DNA of 64,000 bases from Gemmatimonas aurantiaca (GTDB lineage Bacteria; Gemmatimonadota; Gemmatimonadetes; Gemmatimonadales; Gemmatimonadaceae), in assembly GCF_037190085.1 (NCBI RefSeq), contig NZ_JBBCJO010000012.1, positions 1-64,000 of the forward strand. The letters run 5' to 3'. Positions 15,757-23,975 of the stretch are shown in pieces. The notes under the pieces are model-generated. The model searched no databases and was not told the origin of the DNA. It saw nothing but the letters and a program-made list of their open reading frames with translations. The position numbers were made by a program, and so were the translations under genes. Position 1 is the stretch's first letter, and the number at the start of each line of letters is the position of its first letter.

Positions 15757-17265
15757 TCACGGGATCACCGTCGGCGTCACCGTCATGGCGAGCGGCAGCG
15801 CCACCCGGAAGGTCGCACCGTTCCCCTCGGGCGATACGAGTTCGAGCGCGCCCCCATGGTCGCGCACGATGCCGTAACAGATGGCGAGCCCCAGGCCCGT
15901 CCCCTGCCCCGGTGGTTTGGTGGTGAAAAACGGCTCGAACACCTTGGCCTGCAGCGCCCGTGGAATGCCCGGGCCTTCATCGGCCACTTCGAACGTGGCG
16001 CAGGGCTCGGGGTGGCCCTCGGTGCCCCCGGTGAGCACATGGGTCCGGATCGTCACCCGCGCCCCGTCCGGCGTCGCATCGAGCGCATTCATGGCCAGGG
16101 CAATGAGCACCTGCACGAGCTGGTCGGCGTCCGCCTCGACGATCATCGGCGTGGTCTCTTCCAACTCCGTCACGAGTTTCACGCGCTTGAACCGCGGATG
16201 ATGCTGCAGGAGAAAGAGTCCCTGCTGCACCACCGCATTGAGATCGACACATTCCCGCCCCGCAGTCTTGGGGCGCGAAAAATCGAGCAGACCGTTCACG
16301 ATCTTCTTGCAGCGCTGCACTTCGAGATCGATGATGCGGAGCAGTTCGGCGTTGGGCGCGTCCCCGGCACCGGGCTCGAGTTCGTGCTGCAGCGCCATCG
16401 ATTCGGCGCAGGCGGCAATGGTGGCCAGCGGGTTGTTGATCTCGTGCATGACACCGGCCGCCAGCTGCCCCAGCGCGGCGAGCTTCTCCGCCTGCGCGGT
16501 GCGATCGATGGCCGCCTTCCAGTCGGTGATGTCCTCACCGATGGTGATCACGTGCGTGACCGCCCCGCCGCCCATGCGCATGGGGATCTTGGAGATGCGG
16601 AAGGTGCGGGTGTCACCGTACGCATTGCTTTCCATCTGGAACTGCTGCAGGCGTCCCGACGCAAAGACCTCGTCGAACTCCCGTTTGAGCATCGAGGCCG
16701 GCTGACGATGCAGCACGTCGAAGATGGAGCGACCTACGGCGTCGGTTCGTGAGACGCCCTGCAGCCCGGTCTCGCGTTTGTGATTCCAGGTGTGGATGCG
16801 ATAGTCGCGATCCACCACATAGAGGCCGTTGGGCAGCGAGTCGACGATGCATTCGATGAATGCGCGCTGATCGGCCAGCTCCCGGATGCGTTCGGAGATC
16901 TGCCGCTCGAGTTCGCGGCGATGCACATCGCGCGAGACCGCAATGGCCAGGAGATCGGCGACCCCCGTCAGCAGAGCTTCTTCATCGACCAGCAACGGCC
17001 GCTCACCATGCACCACCAGGGTGCCCAGGACGTTGTCGGCCGAACGCACCGGGAACTGCCGAGCGGGATAGGGAACGTCGGTGACGCCCGGAGCCCACCA
17101 GACCATTGGAGGAGAACCACTCGCCAGCGGCTCGAACGCCACCCGATCCGCTCCCAGCGTTTCTCCCGTTTCCGCGAGGAGCGCGCGCACGCCCTCCATG
17201 CCCTGCGGCGCGGCCGCGAGGCGGTTCAGCAAACCGAAGATCGTCGTCGCGGATTGTGTGGTCAT
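15757..17265 (-). CDS. NtrB-like soluble PAS sensor histidine kinase
   Basis: A 502-aa kinase without membrane segments. The N-terminal third looks GAF-like (about 1-130). A PAS domain follows (about 135-265; NGLYVVDRDYRIHTWNHKRE and GEDITDWKAAIDR). The HisKA box is GVMHEINNPLATIAAC, and the HATPase domain has ALAMNALDATP, ADEGPGIP and GTGLGLAICYGIVRDHGG. The H-E-I-N-N-P box is characteristic of NtrB-like and other cytosolic kinases that pair with NtrC-type regulators; the NtrC-type gene starts 51 nt downstream. The sensed signal is unknown; its promoter region is shared with hsp20 (divergent), so stress or energy state is a reasonable guess. Confidence 0.92.
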   Translation of the reverse strand: MTTQSATTIFGLLNRLAAAPQGMEGVRALLAETGETLGADRVAFEPLASGSPPMVWWAPGVTDVPYPARQFPVRSADNVLGTLVVHGERPLLVDEEALLTGVADLLAIAVSRDVHRRELERQISERIRELADQRAFIECIVDSLPNGLYVVDRDYRIHTWNHKRETGLQGVSRTDAVGRSIFDVLHRQPASMLKREFDEVFASGRLQQFQMESNAYGDTRTFRISKIPMRMGGGAVTHVITIGEDITDWKAAIDRTAQAEKLAALGQLAAGVMHEINNPLATIAACAESMALQHELEPGAGDAPNAELLRIIDLEVQRCKKIVNGLLDFSRPKTAGRECVDLNAVVQQGLFLLQHHPRFKRVKLVTELEETTPMIVEADADQLVQVLIALAMNALDATPDGARVTIRTHVLTGGTEGHPEPCATFEVADEGPGIPRALQAKVFEPFFTTKPPGQGTGLGLAICYGIVRDHGGALELVSPEGNGATFRVALPLAMTVTPTVIP

Positions 17266-17572
17266 GAAAGGTCCTGGCGGAGTCCGGCACGGTCCAGGCG
17301 ACGCGGGCGGTCAGGGTGGAAGCAACTCCGGCAAGGTAGGATAAGGACGGCGATCGGACAAGCTGACCGAACATCGGTCCTTCGACAAATAGCCTCGCCG
17401 TCATTTCGACACGCGCCGCGCCGAAATGACGGCCTCCGAATGGCCGGCTCGGTCCGGATGGCACATCCGACCTGGTATGCGGAGTGCACCATGCCGGAGT
17501 CAGGACAATCACTGGTTCCCGTGGCATCACGGTACAGACACACGGTACACCCTGCACCCTAGAGGCGTCATC
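17266..17572. promoter_or_regulatory. Divergent promoter region between the NtrB-like kinase and hsp20
   Basis: This 307-bp gap separates two divergent starts. Its main feature is an inverted repeat, ccgtcatttcg (17398-17408) and cgaaatgacgg (17422-17432): perfect 11-bp arms 13 nt apart. It does not match the CIRCE heat-shock element. It could be the binding site of the NtrC-type regulator encoded nearby or of a heat-shock regulator. I saw no convincing sigma-54 promoter (no GG-N10-GC at a useful place). Confidence 0.5.
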
Positions 17573-18124
17573 ATGACCCGTTTCCCGTTCCCGCCTGCCG
17601 GACCGTTCGCCGGCACCACGTTCCGCGGCACGACGTTCCGTCGCGATCTGCACCGCCTGTTCGACGAGGCGCTTGGCCCCATTGCGGCGGCCCTCGATCC
17701 GAATGCCCCCGCCACGGACGACGCCAATGGTCCCACCAACGGCCATGCCAATGGCCATCCGGAACCGCAGTGGTCTCCCGCCGTCACGGCGCGGGAGTCC
17801 GCGTCGGGCTACGTCTTCGAGCTCGATCTGCCGGGCGTCTCCCCCGACACGGTGGAAGTCCTCGCCGCCGACGGGATGCTGACGGTCCGGGGCAACCGGC
17901 CGGCCACGGAGCTCGCGGACGGCGAAAAGACGTTCTTCAGCGAACGCCGGCAGGGCCCCTTCACGCGCCGGTTCCGGCTGCCCAAGAACGCCGACCTTCA
18001 GAAGGTCTCGGCCTCCTATGCCCTGGGCGTGCTCACGGTCTCGGTGGCCAGAACGGAACCCGCGCAGCCGGTCCGTGTGCCAGTCACCGTGGCGAGGACT
18101 TCGGCCGATCAGGCAGCGAGCTGA
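17573..18124 (+). CDS. Hsp20/alpha-crystallin small heat shock protein
   Basis: A 183-aa holdase chaperone. A variable N-terminal arm with FRRDLHRLFDEAL (residues 22-34) and an Asn/Gly/His-rich stretch leads into an alpha-crystallin domain (about 70-165). The domain has SGYVFELDLPGVSPDTVEV, MLTVRGNR and the A-x-x-x-G-V-L motif (ASYALGVLTVSVAR). The C-terminal I-x-I tail is replaced by VRVPVTV. AGAGG stands 8 nt before the ATG at 17573. The gene is monocistronic: a strong terminator follows 16 nt after the stop. Confidence 0.93.
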   Translation: MTRFPFPPAGPFAGTTFRGTTFRRDLHRLFDEALGPIAAALDPNAPATDDANGPTNGHANGHPEPQWSPAVTARESASGYVFELDLPGVSPDTVEVLAADGMLTVRGNRPATELADGEKTFFSERRQGPFTRRFRLPKNADLQKVSASYALGVLTVSVARTEPAQPVRVPVTVARTSADQAAS

Positions 18125-18140
18125 CCAATCCGGTTGGATG

Positions 18141-18179
18141 AAAACGGGGATGTCCGGTGTGAACGGACATCCCCGTTTT
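18141..18179 (+). terminator. Intrinsic (bidirectional) terminator after hsp20
   Basis: aaaacggggatgtccg (18141-18156) pairs perfectly with cggacatccccgtttt (18164-18179) around the loop gtgtgaa. A T run follows on the plus strand, and the A run at the left gives T on the minus strand, so it can work in both directions. It is the clearest rho-independent terminator in the window. Confidence 0.95.
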
Positions 18180-18192
18180 TATTTGCAGAGAA

Positions 18193-18335
18193 GCCCGCAT
18201 GCTGCAAGTCTGGCCACCTCCATCCTGACCAGCTCCTTCCTGCTTCCTCTCCCGTAGTTGGGCTGAACCACGGCACAACGGGAGAGGAAGCAGGAAGGAG
18301 CTGGCCAGGATGGAGGTGGCCAGACTGGTGCGGGC
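18193..18335. repeat. Large inverted repeat with 49-bp arms, 22-nt loop
   Basis: Left arm 18207-18255 (agtctggccacctccatcct...) and right arm 18278-18326 pair over 49 bp with a single mismatch (A18228 against C18305). In a minus-strand RNA this position becomes a tolerated U-G pair. A further gcccgca/tgcgggc match lies just outside, at 18193-18199 and 18329-18335. The loop is 18256-18277. No coding sequence is convincing inside. It lies between the hsp20 terminator and the 3' end of the peroxiredoxin gene. It may be a non-autonomous MITE or REP-like element or a 3' hairpin of the peroxiredoxin mRNA. Confidence 0.9.
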
Positions 18336-18370
18336 GCCACACCTCTCGACAGCCCCGCGAAATCGTGCGC

Positions 18371-18850
18371 TCAGCCTGTCACATTTTTTATGGCAACGAG
18401 GATTTCCGCATTTTCACGCTTCTGCCCCGGGGTCTCCTCCACGTGCGCCCAGCGGATCACACCATCCTTGTCGATCAGGAAGTAGGCCCGGTTGGAAAAA
18501 CCCGTATCCTCGCGCAGTACGCCGAACGCCGTGGACACCTCACGACGGAAGTCGGAAAGCAGCTCGACTTTCATCTGATACTTGTTGCGAAACTCCTTGA
18601 GGGAAGGCACCGCATCCACCGAAAGTGGAAGCACTTCCACATCGCCACCGGTGAATGCATCGAAGTCGTCGCTGAAGCCGCACAATTCGGCCGTGCACAC
18701 GCTCGTGAACGCCAGCGGGAAGAAGGCCAGCAACACATGCTTCCGGCCGCGGAAGTCGGACAGCGTGACGTTCTGTCCGGAGGTCGAGGCGAGCGTGAAG
18801 TCGGGGGCGATGGTGCCCACAGTGAGCGGCGTGGCGGAAACGTTGGTCAT
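18371..18850 (-). CDS. Peroxiredoxin (AhpC/TSA family, BCP/AhpE-like)
   Basis: A 159-aa thiol peroxidase that reduces peroxides. The active site PLAFTSVC fits the PxxxTxxC rule with the peroxidatic Cys at 52; a second Cys at 57 (VCTAELC) has the spacing of the resolving Cys in atypical 2-Cys BCP-type enzymes. Other landmarks are [11 protein letters not shown] at the N-terminus and [15 protein letters not shown]. No signal peptide is visible, so it is cytosolic. It is transcribed divergently from the GGDEF-EAL gene, and its mRNA would end in the large inverted repeat. Confidence 0.93.
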   Translation of the reverse strand: MTNVSATPLTVGTIAPDFTLASTSGQNVTLSDFRGRKHVLLAFFPLAFTSVCTAELCGFSDDFDAFTGGDVEVLPLSVDAVPSLKEFRNKYQMKVELLSDFRREVSTAFGVLREDTGFSNRAYFLIDKDGVIRWAHVEETPGQKRENAEILVAIKNVTG

Positions 18851-18989
18851 CGTCAGGAGGCGGAAAGGAGGGTCGTGCCAACCATGTCACATTCTCTCGT
18901 AGCACTGGCGGTTGTGGAAATCAAAGATAACGTATTGCGACATCCGCAATCGCGCGTGGTACATCCCGTGTGCCCGGCGATGTACCGGA

Positions 18990-20945
18990 GTGAAGCCCGT
19001 CCGGAATCCCGCGCCTTCTCCCGTTCCGACTGTGCCTGACCGCGTCACCTCCGCTGGCCCTGCCCCGTCCCGCCTCCGCCTGCTGATCGCCGATCACGAT
19101 GCGGCTCAGGCGGCGGAGACGGAGTCCGGACTGCGTCGCCGGCTGGGCACGGGAGTGGAATTCCTGCGCAGCAGTACGATGGCGCAGACCATCCGGGCAC
19201 TGGTGGATGCCCCGCCGGATGCCGTCCTCCTGGACCTCGCGCTTCCCGACGCTGGCGGCATCGCCACGGTGGTCGGCGTACGCAGCGCCGCACCGCTCGT
19301 GCCCATCGTCGTGCACACCACCGCGCTGGACGATGTGCTCGCCTTGCGGGCCCTCCGGGCGGGCGCCCAGGAATGTGTGGACAAAGCCACCACCTCGATC
19401 GACGCGCTGGTCAGGTTGCTGGGGTTTGCCATCGAACGACAGCGGCGTCTCGCCGTCCTGGAAGCGGCACGGGTGGAGGCGGCGCATCGCGCCACACACG
19501 ACCCGCTGACGGGACTGGCCAACCGTGAGCTGTTCATGGACCAGCTCGAGCGCGCGCTGGCGTTCGGCAGTCGCTACAATCGCAAAACGGGTCTGCTGTT
19601 CGTGGATCTCGATGGCTTCAAGGCCATCAACGACACCCGGGGTCACGCACTGGGCGATCTCCTGCTCAAGGCCGTGGCCGCCCGACTGCTGGAGTGTGTG
19701 CGCCGATCCGACGCGGTGGCCCGTCTGGGGGGCGACGAGTTCGTCGTGCTGCTCCCCGATGTCACCAGCCGCCGCGACGTGGCCTTCGTCAAAGAGAGCA
19801 TCATCGACGCGCTTCGCACCCCCATCCCGGTCGGTGATGACGAGTCGCTGACGGTCGACGCCAGTATTGGTGGGGCCATGTCTCCGCTCGATGGCGCCCA
19901 GGCCCAGGATCTCATCGACGCCGCCGATGCGGACATGTACCGCGAGAAATACCAGCGTCGCCGAGGTCGGATGCACACGCCCGTGGCCGGTGTCCTGGCG
20001 TTTGGTCATGCACTGGGTCATGCGCTGAGCCCCGAGCCCATCGCGATGGACTCGGTGTCACATCGCCGCGAGGCGCGTCTGCGCGCAGCGGTCGGTCGTG
20101 GTGAATTCGAAGTGCATTACCAACCCATCCTCGATGTCGTCGCCGACCGGGTGATCGCCGCCGAAGCCCTGCTGCGCTGGCGCGATCCCGATCGTGGACT
20201 GCTGTCGCCGCCGGGATTTCTGGGGCTGGCGGAGGACACCGGGCTCATCGTGCCCATCGGAGAACAGGTGCTGCAGCAAGCCTGCCGGGCCCTCGTGCAG
20301 TGGCGGGCTTCGCATCCGGCGCTGGCCACGCTCCGGGTGGCGGTGAACCTCTCCGCAGTGCAACTCCGCGAACACGGTTTCGAACGTCGCGTGGCGCAAA
20401 TCCTTGCCGATACGGGATGTCCGCCCGATGCCCTCACGCTGGAACTCACCGAGAACAGCACCATGATCGATGGGGAAACGATCATGGAAACGCTGCGGGC
20501 TCTCAAGGCGCTCGGTCTGCGGCTGGTGGTCGATGATTTCGGCGTGGGGCACGCCTCACTGACTTTTCTGCGGGAAGCCCCACTGGACGGACTCAAGATC
20601 GACCGGCGATTCGTCGCCCAGTTGATGCTCGACACGCGCGATCACGCCATCGTATCGGGCATGGTGCGGCTCGCGCGTGGACTCGGCCTCGAAGTGACCG
20701 CCGAAGGCGTGGAGTCGGCCGAACAGTCCCAGCGCCTGGCCCGCCTGCAGTGTTTTGCGCAGCAGGGCCAACATTTCGGCTCCGCACAGCCCTTCACCGC
20801 CATGTCGGCCCTGCTGCACGAGCGCGTGGGCAGTCCACCGCAGCTGCCGGCGTCATCGTCCCACGCGCATTCGTCAGGCCTGTCTCAGTCGCCCCTCGCC
20901 GTCATCCGTCCTTCGGGGGCTGACCGCCACCCAGCCGCTGGCTAA
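18990..20945 (+). CDS. Receiver-GGDEF-EAL cyclic di-GMP signalling protein
   Basis: About 651 aa. A receiver domain (about 20-140; LLIADHDAA, phosphoacceptor Asp in AVLLDLALPD, Lys in CVDKAT) is followed by a GGDEF domain with intact RLGGDEFVVLL and an inhibitory RxxD site (RRSD) five residues before it. An EAL domain follows with EALLRW, NLSAVQL, LELTEN, VVDDFGVGHASL, LKIDRRF and AEGVES, all key residues present. The protein could both make and break c-di-GMP under control of an unknown kinase. The start is uncertain: GTG 18990 is used; TTG 18912 and a GTG near 19030 are alternatives. Its last 44 nt overlap the convergent SPFH gene. Confidence 0.9.
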   Translation: MKPVRNPAPSPVPTVPDRVTSAGPAPSRLRLLIADHDAAQAAETESGLRRRLGTGVEFLRSSTMAQTIRALVDAPPDAVLLDLALPDAGGIATVVGVRSAAPLVPIVVHTTALDDVLALRALRAGAQECVDKATTSIDALVRLLGFAIERQRRLAVLEAARVEAAHRATHDPLTGLANRELFMDQLERALAFGSRYNRKTGLLFVDLDGFKAINDTRGHALGDLLLKAVAARLLECVRRSDAVARLGGDEFVVLLPDVTSRRDVAFVKESIIDALRTPIPVGDDESLTVDASIGGAMSPLDGAQAQDLIDAADADMYREKYQRRRGRMHTPVAGVLAFGHALGHALSPEPIAMDSVSHRREARLRAAVGRGEFEVHYQPILDVVADRVIAAEALLRWRDPDRGLLSPPGFLGLAEDTGLIVPIGEQVLQQACRALVQWRASHPALATLRVAVNLSAVQLREHGFERRVAQILADTGCPPDALTLELTENSTMIDGETIMETLRALKALGLRLVVDDFGVGHASLTFLREAPLDGLKIDRRFVAQLMLDTRDHAIVSGMVRLARGLGLEVTAEGVESAEQSQRLARLQCFAQQGQHFGSAQPFTAMSALLHERVGSPPQLPASSSHAHSSGLSQSPLAVIRPSGADRHPAAG

Positions 20946-22218
20946 GCCCCTGCAGCAACGCATCCGGCTCCACGCCATACTGCGCGCTCGCGGCCTCCAG
21001 CAGCTTCATCATCACCCCCAGCTTCTGCTGCGTGGCGATGGCCGCCCCCTTGCCATCGCCCCCGTCGAGCACCACCAGACGATCGATCTTCACATCGGCG
21101 GCGGCTTCGGCTAGGCGATCGATCATATCGGGCAACTGCTGCAGATAGAGCAGTGAGAGCCCGCGATCGCCCGCGGAGAGCAACTGCTGCTGGACGGCCT
21201 GCAGCGCCTTGGCCTGCGCTTCACCCTGGGCAATGACCGGGGCGGCCGCGGCTTCGGCCTCCGCGCGCGCCGCTTCGGCCCGGGCCCGGGCGGGTTCCAC
21301 CTGCTCCACCTGCAGACGCACACGGGTCACTTCCACGCGGGCCTCTTCCACCGCCTTTTCGGCGCGGGCCTGCGCTTCGTCGGCGGCCGCACGGGCGGTG
21401 CGTTCGGCGATCTGCGCCTGCCGATCGAGTTCGGCCTGCTTCACGCGCAATTCGTTCTGCGCGGCCGAGATGATCACCTGCGACTGCGCCCGCGCGACAT
21501 CGGCTTCCTGCGTCGCCCGCGCCTGCTCACGCTCCGTCTCGGCCTTGGTGCGGGCCTCGGCGATCTGCGCATCACGAAGCACCTCGGCGGTGCGGATGCG
21601 GCCATACGCGCGCAGATAACCCGCGTCATCGCTGATGTTCTGGATCTTCAGCATGTCGAGCTGCAACCCGAGCTTCTGCAGATCGCGGGTGACTTCCTTC
21701 ATCAGCTCGGTCTCGAACTTCACACGGTCTTCGTTGGCCTCTTCGGGTGTGAGTGTGGACAGCACACCGCGCAGGTTGGCCGCCAGCGTTTCCTGGGCGA
21801 GATCGGCCACCTGCCGTTCGCTGCCCAGGATGCGTTCGACCGCGTTGTTGAAGACCTCCTCGGGGATGGACGCGATCTTCACATTGGCCACCGCCTGTAC
21901 GTCGATGGGAATGCCGCCTTTGGCGATGGCGTTCCGCACGGAGATGGTAAGCGGAATGGTGTTGAGCGTCATCCACTGCGCGCGCTCGAGAATCGGGATG
22001 CGGAATGTGCGGCCACCGCGCACCACACGATACCCGACGCTCGTGCCATCGGTGAGCTGGCGTTTTCTGCCGGTGATCACCGCCACCATGTTGGGTGGCA
22101 CGATGATGAGGAGCTGCTTGATCGTCGCGACCAGCAGGGCGATGAGGATGAGGACAAAGGCCACCCCCCCGAGCGAAAAGACGGCCGTGCCAAACCCACC
22201 GCTCAACTGTTCGTTCAT
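20902..22218 (-). CDS. SPFH/flotillin-like membrane scaffold protein
   Basis: A 438-aa protein. An N-terminal membrane helix (GGVAFVLILIALLVATIKQLLI) is followed by an SPFH/band 7 domain (about 40-230; IPLTISVRNAIAKGGIPIDVQAVANVKI). A long Ala/Glu/Arg/Gln-rich coiled coil (about 230-360) and a C-terminal piece close the protein. This is the flotillin plan. GGGGAG lies 6 nt before the ATG at 22218, which rules out the longer upstream frame. It follows an NfeD-type gene by 32 nt; such pairs organise membrane microdomains in other bacteria. Confidence 0.92.
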   Translation of the reverse strand: MNEQLSGGFGTAVFSLGGVAFVLILIALLVATIKQLLIIVPPNMVAVITGRKRQLTDGTSVGYRVVRGGRTFRIPILERAQWMTLNTIPLTISVRNAIAKGGIPIDVQAVANVKIASIPEEVFNNAVERILGSERQVADLAQETLAANLRGVLSTLTPEEANEDRVKFETELMKEVTRDLQKLGLQLDMLKIQNISDDAGYLRAYGRIRTAEVLRDAQIAEARTKAETEREQARATQEADVARAQSQVIISAAQNELRVKQAELDRQAQIAERTARAAADEAQARAEKAVEEARVEVTRVRLQVEQVEPARARAEAARAEAEAAAAPVIAQGEAQAKALQAVQQQLLSAGDRGLSLLYLQQLPDMIDRLAEAAADVKIDRLVVLDGGDGKGAAIATQQKLGVMMKLLEAASAQYGVEPDALLQGLSQRLGGGQPPKDG

Positions 22219-22250
22219 CGTTGCTCCCCGGAGTGTGATGTGATGCGCCG

Positions 22251-22769
22251 TTATACCGCTGGCGTGACGACCGCGACACCGGCATCGATCCACTCGATCC
22301 GGCAGGCGGAAAAATGCGACGCGTCGAGCGAGGCCACCTCATCGGCGCGGCGGGCCGGCATCTCGTGCTGCTGCCCGCCGGCACGAAAGACCACCACCCC
22401 CAGCCCGTCGGCATCGAACGGCAGGACCAGCTCCGCCGAAGCGCCGAGTGCGGCGATGTTGGACGGTGCGGTACCGACCTCGCCGGCCTTGAGGGCACGG
22501 AAGATCAGATGGACCGCACCCATGGTGACCAGTCCCAGCCCGATGGACGAGACGAGGGTGACAACGAGGCTGCGCTGCGTGGCGACCGCGAGCAATCCGA
22601 TGCCGCCGAACGCAAAACTGGCCCACGCCAGATTGCGCAACGAAAAGAGGGCAAGGAAGCCGACGTCATGGTCGCCGCTCACCCCATCGTGATCGGTATC
22701 CTTGCCGAGGAGACCCATGGTGATGAGCCCACCCCCGAACAGCAATGCTGCAATGAAGACCCACGTCAT
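22251..22769 (-). CDS. NfeD-like membrane protein with OB-fold tail
   Basis: A 172-aa protein. It has a hydrophobic N-terminal helix (MTWVFIAALLFGGGLITMGL), a short acidic loop with DTDHDGVSGDHD, two further hydrophobic stretches (about 45-95), and a C-terminal beta-rich domain of about 70 residues (GTAPSNIAALGASAELVLPF... IDAGVAVVTPA) like the soluble OB domain of NfeD/YuaF. GGAGG stands 7 nt before the ATG. It is paired with the SPFH gene downstream (32 nt), as in the YuaF-FloT and NfeD-stomatin arrangements. Confidence 0.8.
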   Translation of the reverse strand: MTWVFIAALLFGGGLITMGLLGKDTDHDGVSGDHDVGFLALFSLRNLAWASFAFGGIGLLAVATQRSLVVTLVSSIGLGLVTMGAVHLIFRALKAGEVGTAPSNIAALGASAELVLPFDADGLGVVVFRAGGQQHEMPARRADEVASLDASHFSACRIEWIDAGVAVVTPAV

Positions 22770-22821
22770 AGACGGTCCTCCATGAACCCGGCGTGAAAAG
22801 ACCCTGCCTGCGCCGTGGAAA

Positions 22822-22894
22822 TGGAGCGTATCGGGATCGAACCGATGACCTTCCGCTTGCAAAGCGGACGCTCTCCCAGCTGAGCTAACGCCCC
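22822..22894 (-). tRNA. tRNA-Ala (anticodon UGC)
   Basis: The minus strand reads a complete 73-nt cloverleaf: acceptor GGGGCGT/ACGCTCC with discriminator A, a D arm (TAGCTCAGCTGGGAGAG), an anticodon arm TCCGC-TTTGCAA-GCGGA with anticodon TGC, and a T arm GGTTCGATCC. The CCA end is not encoded. It lies alone between the NfeD-like gene and the PEP-CTERM gene. Confidence 0.97.
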
Positions 22895-23054
22895 GTGCGC
22901 TACAAAGTAGCATGGCGCGGGGCGGGGGCAAAGCGGGCCCCTGGGTCCTGCGGCCACGGATGTGCGCTATTCCGGGCGGCTTTTGCGCGTGAGGAAATGC
23001 GGGGTTTCGTCAACCGGTTGGCGTTCCCCGAGTCACCATGCTCGCGAGGATATC

Positions 23055-23753
23055 ATGCGACTCAGGACCTGGCTCGCCGGGCTCTCGATGCTGGCCATTG
23101 CGCCGGCGGCAGAAGCTCAAGTCACCTACACATTCAATGGATTCTTCGGGAATACCATCTATTCCTACAAGACGGTGTGCGAGACACCGGAGGGCGGGGA
23201 CCCGACCTGCGACTGGGTCCAGGATCAGGTCCTCGCCGACCATCAGTTGGAGATGACCTTCGTGGTGGAGCGCGTGGGGCCGATCAATTCGCCAGGGGAG
23301 TACGCCACGAAGTCCTGCGCGATCTCCATTTTCAGTGGCGCCGCGCCCCAGGGCGGCAATCCTTCCTATACCTGCCAGGCCACCCAGCAGTTCAACCCCA
23401 ACGGCTTCGGAACCGGACACAGCTTCATCAGCGCACAGTATGACTGGGACTGGGACGCGTTCGACATGAGCGGCGGCGGCGGCGCTTTCTTCTTCTTCGC
23501 CCCCGGCGCATTCCTGGCCAACGGGACCTACGCGGCCATTCAGACCACGCTCGAAGGAGATCCGTATGACAACGGTGGTGGCGAAATCGGCGTGATGGCC
23601 GAGCCGGCTCCTGGCCTGTATGGCAGCGCCGGTGAAGGCACCCTCGTCGTCGACGGCATCGGCGTCTCCACGGTTCCGGAGCCATCCACCTGGTTCCTCA
23701 TGGCAGCCGGTCTCGGCATGATGATCCCGCTGGCCCGTCGCCGTCGGGCCTGA
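23055..23753 (+). CDS. PEP-CTERM sorting-signal protein
   Basis: A 232-aa exported protein. Signal peptide MRLRTWLAGLSMLAIAPAAE ends at about AEA-Q. The mature part is rich in Gly, Asp and aromatic residues, has several Cys pairs and a long Gly/Phe run near the middle. The C-terminus is a canonical PEP-CTERM signal: VPEPSTW, a hydrophobic helix and ARRRRA. Such proteins are cut by exosortase and sent to the outer surface, often in exopolysaccharide-producing bacteria. No exosortase gene is in the window. GAGG lies 6 nt before the ATG. Function of the mature part unknown. Confidence 0.88.
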   Translation: MRLRTWLAGLSMLAIAPAAEAQVTYTFNGFFGNTIYSYKTVCETPEGGDPTCDWVQDQVLADHQLEMTFVVERVGPINSPGEYATKSCAISIFSGAAPQGGNPSYTCQATQQFNPNGFGTGHSFISAQYDWDWDAFDMSGGGGAFFFFAPGAFLANGTYAAIQTTLEGDPYDNGGGEIGVMAEPAPGLYGSAGEGTLVVDGIGVSTVPEPSTWFLMAAGLGMMIPLARRRRA

Positions 23754-23762
23754 TTGTCGTGC

Positions 23763-23797
23763 GGTCCCACGCGTGATGGGTCTTCACGCGTGGGGCC
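23763..23797 (+). terminator. Hairpin after the PEP-CTERM gene
   Basis: ggtcccacgcgtga (23763-23776) pairs with tcacgcgtggggcc (23784-23797) over 14 bp with one G-U pair and a 7-nt loop. It starts 9 nt after the stop codon. There is no T run, so it is a likely but not proven transcript end. Confidence 0.65.
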
Positions 23798-23975
23798 CTG
23801 AGCTCGGCGGGCGAGCGTGGACTCCCGGGGTGTGGATCGCCCCGGGAGTCCTCCCCGCCCGATCCGCATGGCCCCACCAATGCGTTGCCCCGGCGCGGAC
23901 CGTTCACCACATTCACGCGCCGGCCGGCATTCCGCTGACACGGCTCAGGTGCTTCCCTCCCCCGCCGCTCCGCGC

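Noticed and set aside
17398..17432. CIRCE element (HrcA site) upstream of hsp20
   Set aside because: Arms ccgtcatttcg/cgaaatgacgg do not match TTAGCACTC-N9-GAGTGCTAA.
18193..18335. CRISPR leader or insertion sequence
   Set aside because: No repeat-spacer pattern, no transposase and no target duplication seen; only an inverted repeat is supported.
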